From positions 1 to 10,472 of the forward strand of contig CAIVJV010000119.1 of the NCBI GenBank assembly GCA_903906325.1: a stretch of 10,472 bases of DNA. Direction: 5' to 3'. Below, one piece after another: positions 7,742 to 10,472 of the stretch. Position 1 is the stretch's first letter. Each line of letters starts with the position of its first letter. Made by a program: the position numbers and the translations under genes. The notes under the pieces are model-generated. The model made no database searches, was not told the origin of the DNA, and saw only the letters and a program-made list of their open reading frames with translations. The stretch comes from an uncultured Gemmatimonadota bacterium. Lineage in GTDB: Bacteria > Gemmatimonadota > Gemmatimonadetes > Gemmatimonadales > Gemmatimonadaceae.

Positions 7742-9306
7742 CAGGCGGCCCCCACCATGGCATCCGCGAGGGGGGCCCCACGCAGCCCGAGCCGCTCGTA
7801 GGAGAGACCGCGGAAGGCGGGCTCCGACGCCGCGAGCGCCGCGAAGGCCGCGCTCGGCAGCTGGCAGTCGTCGCTCGGGGTCCCGAGCGCCGTCGCGAGG
7901 TCGGCGAGGGCGTACCAGCTCGGCCGGGCGAGCCCGGGGGCCGCCTTGGCCTGCAGGAAGCGCTGCACACGCCCGCGCAGGTTCGTGAAAGTGCCCTCCT
8001 CCTCCGCGACGTTCGCGATGGGGAGGACGACGTGCGGCATCACGCCGACCGGGAGCGTGGTCCCGACGACGACCACCGCGCCGGCGCGCCGCGCCGCGGC
8101 CACATCGAGGCCCTCGAGGGCCTCGTCCGCGAGGATGAGCAGATCCCCGTCACGCAGCCCGGCGAAGGGATCGCCATCGCGCCGGGTGAAGCCCAAGCGC
8201 TCCGCCCCGGTCACATTCGGGGCGCGATCGGCACGGAGCGAGAGATCCTCCACGCCCGGCAGCGGGGCCTCGGGACCGGTGGCACACCGGAAGACCCCCT
8301 CGCCGCCGGTCTTGGTGATGATCCGCTTGAGGAGGAAGAGGGCCTCGTTGGAGAGCCGTGGGCTCGCGACCACGTACGCCCGCCGGCCCTCAGCGAGTCG
8401 GGTCGCCTCTCGCATCGCGATCGACCAGTCGACCATCGAGAGCACGTCATGCATGCGGATCTTCGGCGATTCCACGCGATCCGTGCGGTTCATCCAGCGA
8501 TAGTCCAACCGGCCGACATCGCACAGGTAGAACTGGTTGACCGCGTCGTTCGCGCGCGGCTTCTGCCGGACCACCACGTTGTCGCGGGTCTCGAGGACGG
8601 TGTTGCACCCCTGCGAGCAGCCGGTGCAGACCGAGGCGGTGCGATCGAGCTCCCAGGCCCGCGCCTTGTTCAGGAAGTCCTTGGAGACGAGGGCGCCGAC
8701 CGGGCAGAGGTCGACCACGTTCGCCGCCCAGGGTTGCGTGAGCCCCTCATCGCCCGTCCGTGCGATCATCGCGCGGTCGCCGCGCTCCGAGACGCAGAGC
8801 ACCGGGGCCTCATGCACATCGTCCATGAACCGGACACACCGAGTGCAGAGGATGCAGCGATTGGCGACGAAGAGCACGTCGCCCCCGAAGTCCTCGACCG
8901 GGTTGAAGCGCTTCGGCTCGCGATACCGCGAATCGGCGCGTCCCTCCTGAAAGGTGTAATCCTGGAGCTCGCACTCACCGGCCTGATCGCAGATCGGGCA
9001 ATCGAGCGGGTGATTGATAAGCAGCAACTCGAGCACCCCCTTCCGGGCCTCGAGCGCCTTGTCCGAGAAGACATGCACCACCTGGCCCTCGGCCGCCGCC
9101 GTCGCGCACGAGGGCGCGAGCTTCGGCATCTTCTCGACCTCCACGAGACACATGCGGCAGACGCCTGCCACCGGGAGCCCCGGATGGTAGCAGTAGTGGG
9201 GGACGAGCACCCCCGCCGCCTTCGCCGCCTCGAGGATCGAGGTGCCCTCGGGCACCGACACCGTCCGCCCCTCGATCGTCAGGTTCACCATCTTCGTGTC
9301 GGTCAC
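7741..9306 (-). CDS. nuoG: NADH-quinone oxidoreductase subunit G (NuoG), compact form with N7 ligands
   Basis: NuoG carries electrons from NuoF through the peripheral arm. The 521-residue product has the expected Fe-S sites in order: 2Fe-2S N1b (C39, C50, C53, C67), N5 with a histidine ligand (H99, C103, C106, C112), N4 (C151, C154, C157, C201), and a fourth site CTGCSQGC plus a distant cysteine (C227, C230, C234, C262). The spacing of the fourth site matches the optional N7 cluster known from E. coli and Thermus. Residues from about 280 are a degenerate molybdopterin-oxidoreductase-like domain that keeps the late motif EEEGTFTNLRGRVQRF (435-450). This domain is only about 240 residues, whereas E. 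coli NuoG is about 900 in total and many others near 700, so it is strongly contracted. The start chosen is GTG directly after the nuoF TAA, preceded by a run of six G; an in-frame ATG at 9291 is an alternative. The stop overlaps the nuoH start by one base. Confidence 0.97.
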   Translation of the reverse strand: MTDTKMVNLTIEGRTVSVPEGTSILEAAKAAGVLVPHYCYHPGLPVAGVCRMCLVEVEKMPKLAPSCATAAAEGQVVHVFSDKALEARKGVLELLLINHPLDCPICDQAGECELQDYTFQEGRADSRYREPKRFNPVEDFGGDVLFVANRCILCTRCVRFMDDVHEAPVLCVSERGDRAMIARTGDEGLTQPWAANVVDLCPVGALVSKDFLNKARAWELDRTASVCTGCSQGCNTVLETRDNVVVRQKPRANDAVNQFYLCDVGRLDYRWMNRTDRVESPKIRMHDVLSMVDWSIAMREATRLAEGRRAYVVASPRLSNEALFLLKRIITKTGGEGVFRCATGPEAPLPGVEDLSLRADRAPNVTGAERLGFTRRDGDPFAGLRDGDLLILADEALEGLDVAAARRAGAVVVVGTTLPVGVMPHVVLPIANVAEEEGTFTNLRGRVQRFLQAKAAPGLARPSWYALADLATALGTPSDDCQLPSAAFAALAASEPAFRGLSYERLGLRGAPLADAMVGAA

Positions 9307-10472
9307 TTATCCCCCCACCGCGACCGTCGCGGTGCGCTTGCCGGTGATCAGCGCCTCGAATTCCCCCCGGAACTTCTTGATCCCGCTCGTGACGGGGGCC
9401 GCGCAGGAGTCGCTCAGCACGCAGATCGTCTTCCCCGTCATCGACTCCGCGAGATCGAAGATCGTGTCGAGGTCCTCGAAGGTCCCCTGCCCGGCGACGA
9501 TCCGCTCGAGGATCTTGGTCATCCAGGCCGTGCCCTCACGGCACTGGGTGCACTGGGCGCAGCTCTCATGCGCATAGAAGCGCGCGAGGCGCGCCAGTTG
9601 CCGCGGCATCGATTGGGCGTCGTCGAAGATGATGACGCCGCCGGAGCCGAGCATCGTCCCCTTCTCGATGAAGCCCTCGTAATCCATCAGGACCCCCTCG
9701 GCCTCCTCGATCGTGATCACCGGTACCGAGGATCCCCCCGGGATGAGCGCCTTGAAGCGCCGGCCCGGCGGCGGACCGCCACAGAGGTCGTACAGGAACT
9801 CCTTGAACGGGAAGCCCATCACGACTTCGTAGTTGCCGGGCCGCGCCACGTTGCCGCACACAGAGAAGAGCTTGCTCCCGGTGCTCTTGGGGCTCGAGAG
9901 TGACATCGCCTTGTACCACTCCGCCCCGTTGTTCAAGATGTGCGGGACGGCCGCGAGGGTCTCGACGTTGTTGATCGTGGTGGGCTGACCGAAGAGGCCC
10001 GCGACCGCCGGGAAGGGCGGCTTGATGCGCGGGTTCCCGCGCTTCCCCTCGATGGAGTTCATGAGGGCGGTCTCCTCCCCGCAGATGTACGCCCCAGCCC
10101 CCTTATGCACCCAGATGTCGATGGTCTTGCCAGAGCCCATCGCGTTCTGCCCGATGACCCCGGCGGCCCGCGCCTCGGCGAGGGCCGCCTCCATCACGCG
10201 GATCGGCTCGCTGAACTCGCCGCGGATGTAGATGTAGGCGGTCTCCGCCCCGATGGCGTAGGCCCCGATCGCCACGCCCTCGATGAGCGCGTGCGGCGTC
10301 CAGCGCATGATCTCGCGGTCCTTGAAGGTCCCCGGCTCCGACTCGTCGGCGTTGCAGCAGAGGTAGTGCGGCTTGCCGTCATCGAGCTTCATGAACGACC
10401 ACTTCAGCCCGGTCGGGAAGCCGGCCCCACCCCGGCCGCGGAGCCCCGACGCCTTCACGACGTCCTGGATCG
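9307..10472 (-). CDS. nuoF: NADH-quinone oxidoreductase subunit F (NuoF), N-terminus cut by window edge
   Basis: NuoF is the cytoplasmic subunit that binds NADH and FMN and holds Fe-S cluster N3; it is where electrons enter complex I. The frame is open to the window edge, and the first full codons read IQDVVKASGLRGRGGAGFP, so roughly the first 50-60 residues lie outside. The GTG at 10458 is an internal valine, not the start. Numbered from that valine, visible motifs are the glycine-rich GLRGRGGAGFPTGLKW of the FMN fold (5-20), CNADESEPGTFKDRE (35-49), GAGAYICGEETALMNSIEGK (120-139) and NNVETLAAVPHIL (163-175). The N3 ligands are CAQCTQC (C300, C303, C306) and C346 in TICVLSD. A further cysteine, C352, lies close by and is not one of the expected ligands. 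The gene ends in TAA, with nuoG starting on the next base. Family assignment is essentially certain. Confidence 0.98.
   Translation of the reverse strand, partial: IQDVVKASGLRGRGGAGFPTGLKWSFMKLDDGKPHYLCCNADESEPGTFKDREIMRWTPHALIEGVAIGAYAIGAETAYIYIRGEFSEPIRVMEAALAEARAAGVIGQNAMGSGKTIDIWVHKGAGAYICGEETALMNSIEGKRGNPRIKPPFPAVAGLFGQPTTINNVETLAAVPHILNNGAEWYKAMSLSSPKSTGSKLFSVCGNVARPGNYEVVMGFPFKEFLYDLCGGPPPGRRFKALIPGGSSVPVITIEEAEGVLMDYEGFIEKGTMLGSGGVIIFDDAQSMPRQLARLARFYAHESCAQCTQCREGTAWMTKILERIVAGQGTFEDLDTIFDLAESMTGKTICVLSDSCAAPVTSGIKKFRGEFEALITGKRTATVAVGG

Noticed and set aside
5972..7801. Long open frame on the plus strand (about 609 codons) opposite nuoH and nuoI
   Set aside because: Its product is rich in Arg, His, Glu, Asp and Pro with no recognisable domain, and it lies fully antisense to nuoH and nuoI, whose motifs are unmistakable. 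Long antisense frames are common in high-GC DNA.
8032..9903. Long open frame on the plus strand (about 623 codons) opposite nuoG and nuoF
   Set aside because: Same charged, domain-free composition, antisense to well-conserved Fe-S proteins, and it crosses the nuoF/nuoG junction.

Overview
The window is one continuous block of respiratory complex I genes (proton-translocating NADH:quinone oxidoreductase, NDH-1), all on the minus strand. Read in the direction of transcription, from high to low coordinates, the order is nuoF (5' end outside the window), nuoG, nuoH, nuoI, nuoJ, nuoK, nuoL, nuoM, nuoN (3' end outside the window). Every family was recognised from motifs in its translation. No mobile element, RNA gene, CRISPR array, phage gene or defence gene was seen.

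The DNA is very GC-rich and codon third positions are strongly G/C, as expected of a high-GC bacterium. The classical F-to-N order points to a free-living respiring bacterium. The compact NuoG, the histidine-rich loop in NuoL and the general protein style would fit a Gemmatimonadota-like lineage, but that placement is a low-confidence impression without a database search.

Layout: 9307-10472 nuoF and 7741-9306 nuoG encode peripheral-arm subunits that take electrons from NADH (FMN, then the Fe-S chain). 6479-7741 nuoH forms the membrane part of the quinone site, and 5981-6478 nuoI carries clusters N6a and N6b leading to quinone. 5419-5979 nuoJ and 5136-5429 nuoK are small membrane subunits of the proton path. 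2948-5136 nuoL, 1351-2937 nuoM and 1-1354 nuoN are the three antiporter-like proton-pumping subunits. Adjacent genes overlap by 1 to 11 bases or are at most 10 bases apart, so the set looks like one translationally coupled operon. There is no gene-free stretch longer than 10 bases, and no internal promoter or terminator was seen.

The main anomaly is a one-base deletion in nuoL at a run of three G on the plus strand (4218-4220). It splits an otherwise complete 729-residue NuoL into two overlapping open frames. The rest of nuoL and the whole operon look intact, so a sequencing or assembly error in a short homopolymer is more likely than true gene loss, though the sequence alone cannot decide. 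Other points of interest are a short NuoG (521 residues) that keeps the ligands for the optional N7 cluster, a loop in NuoL with ten histidines in 27 residues, and a basic C-terminal extension on NuoH. No previously undescribed system was found here.
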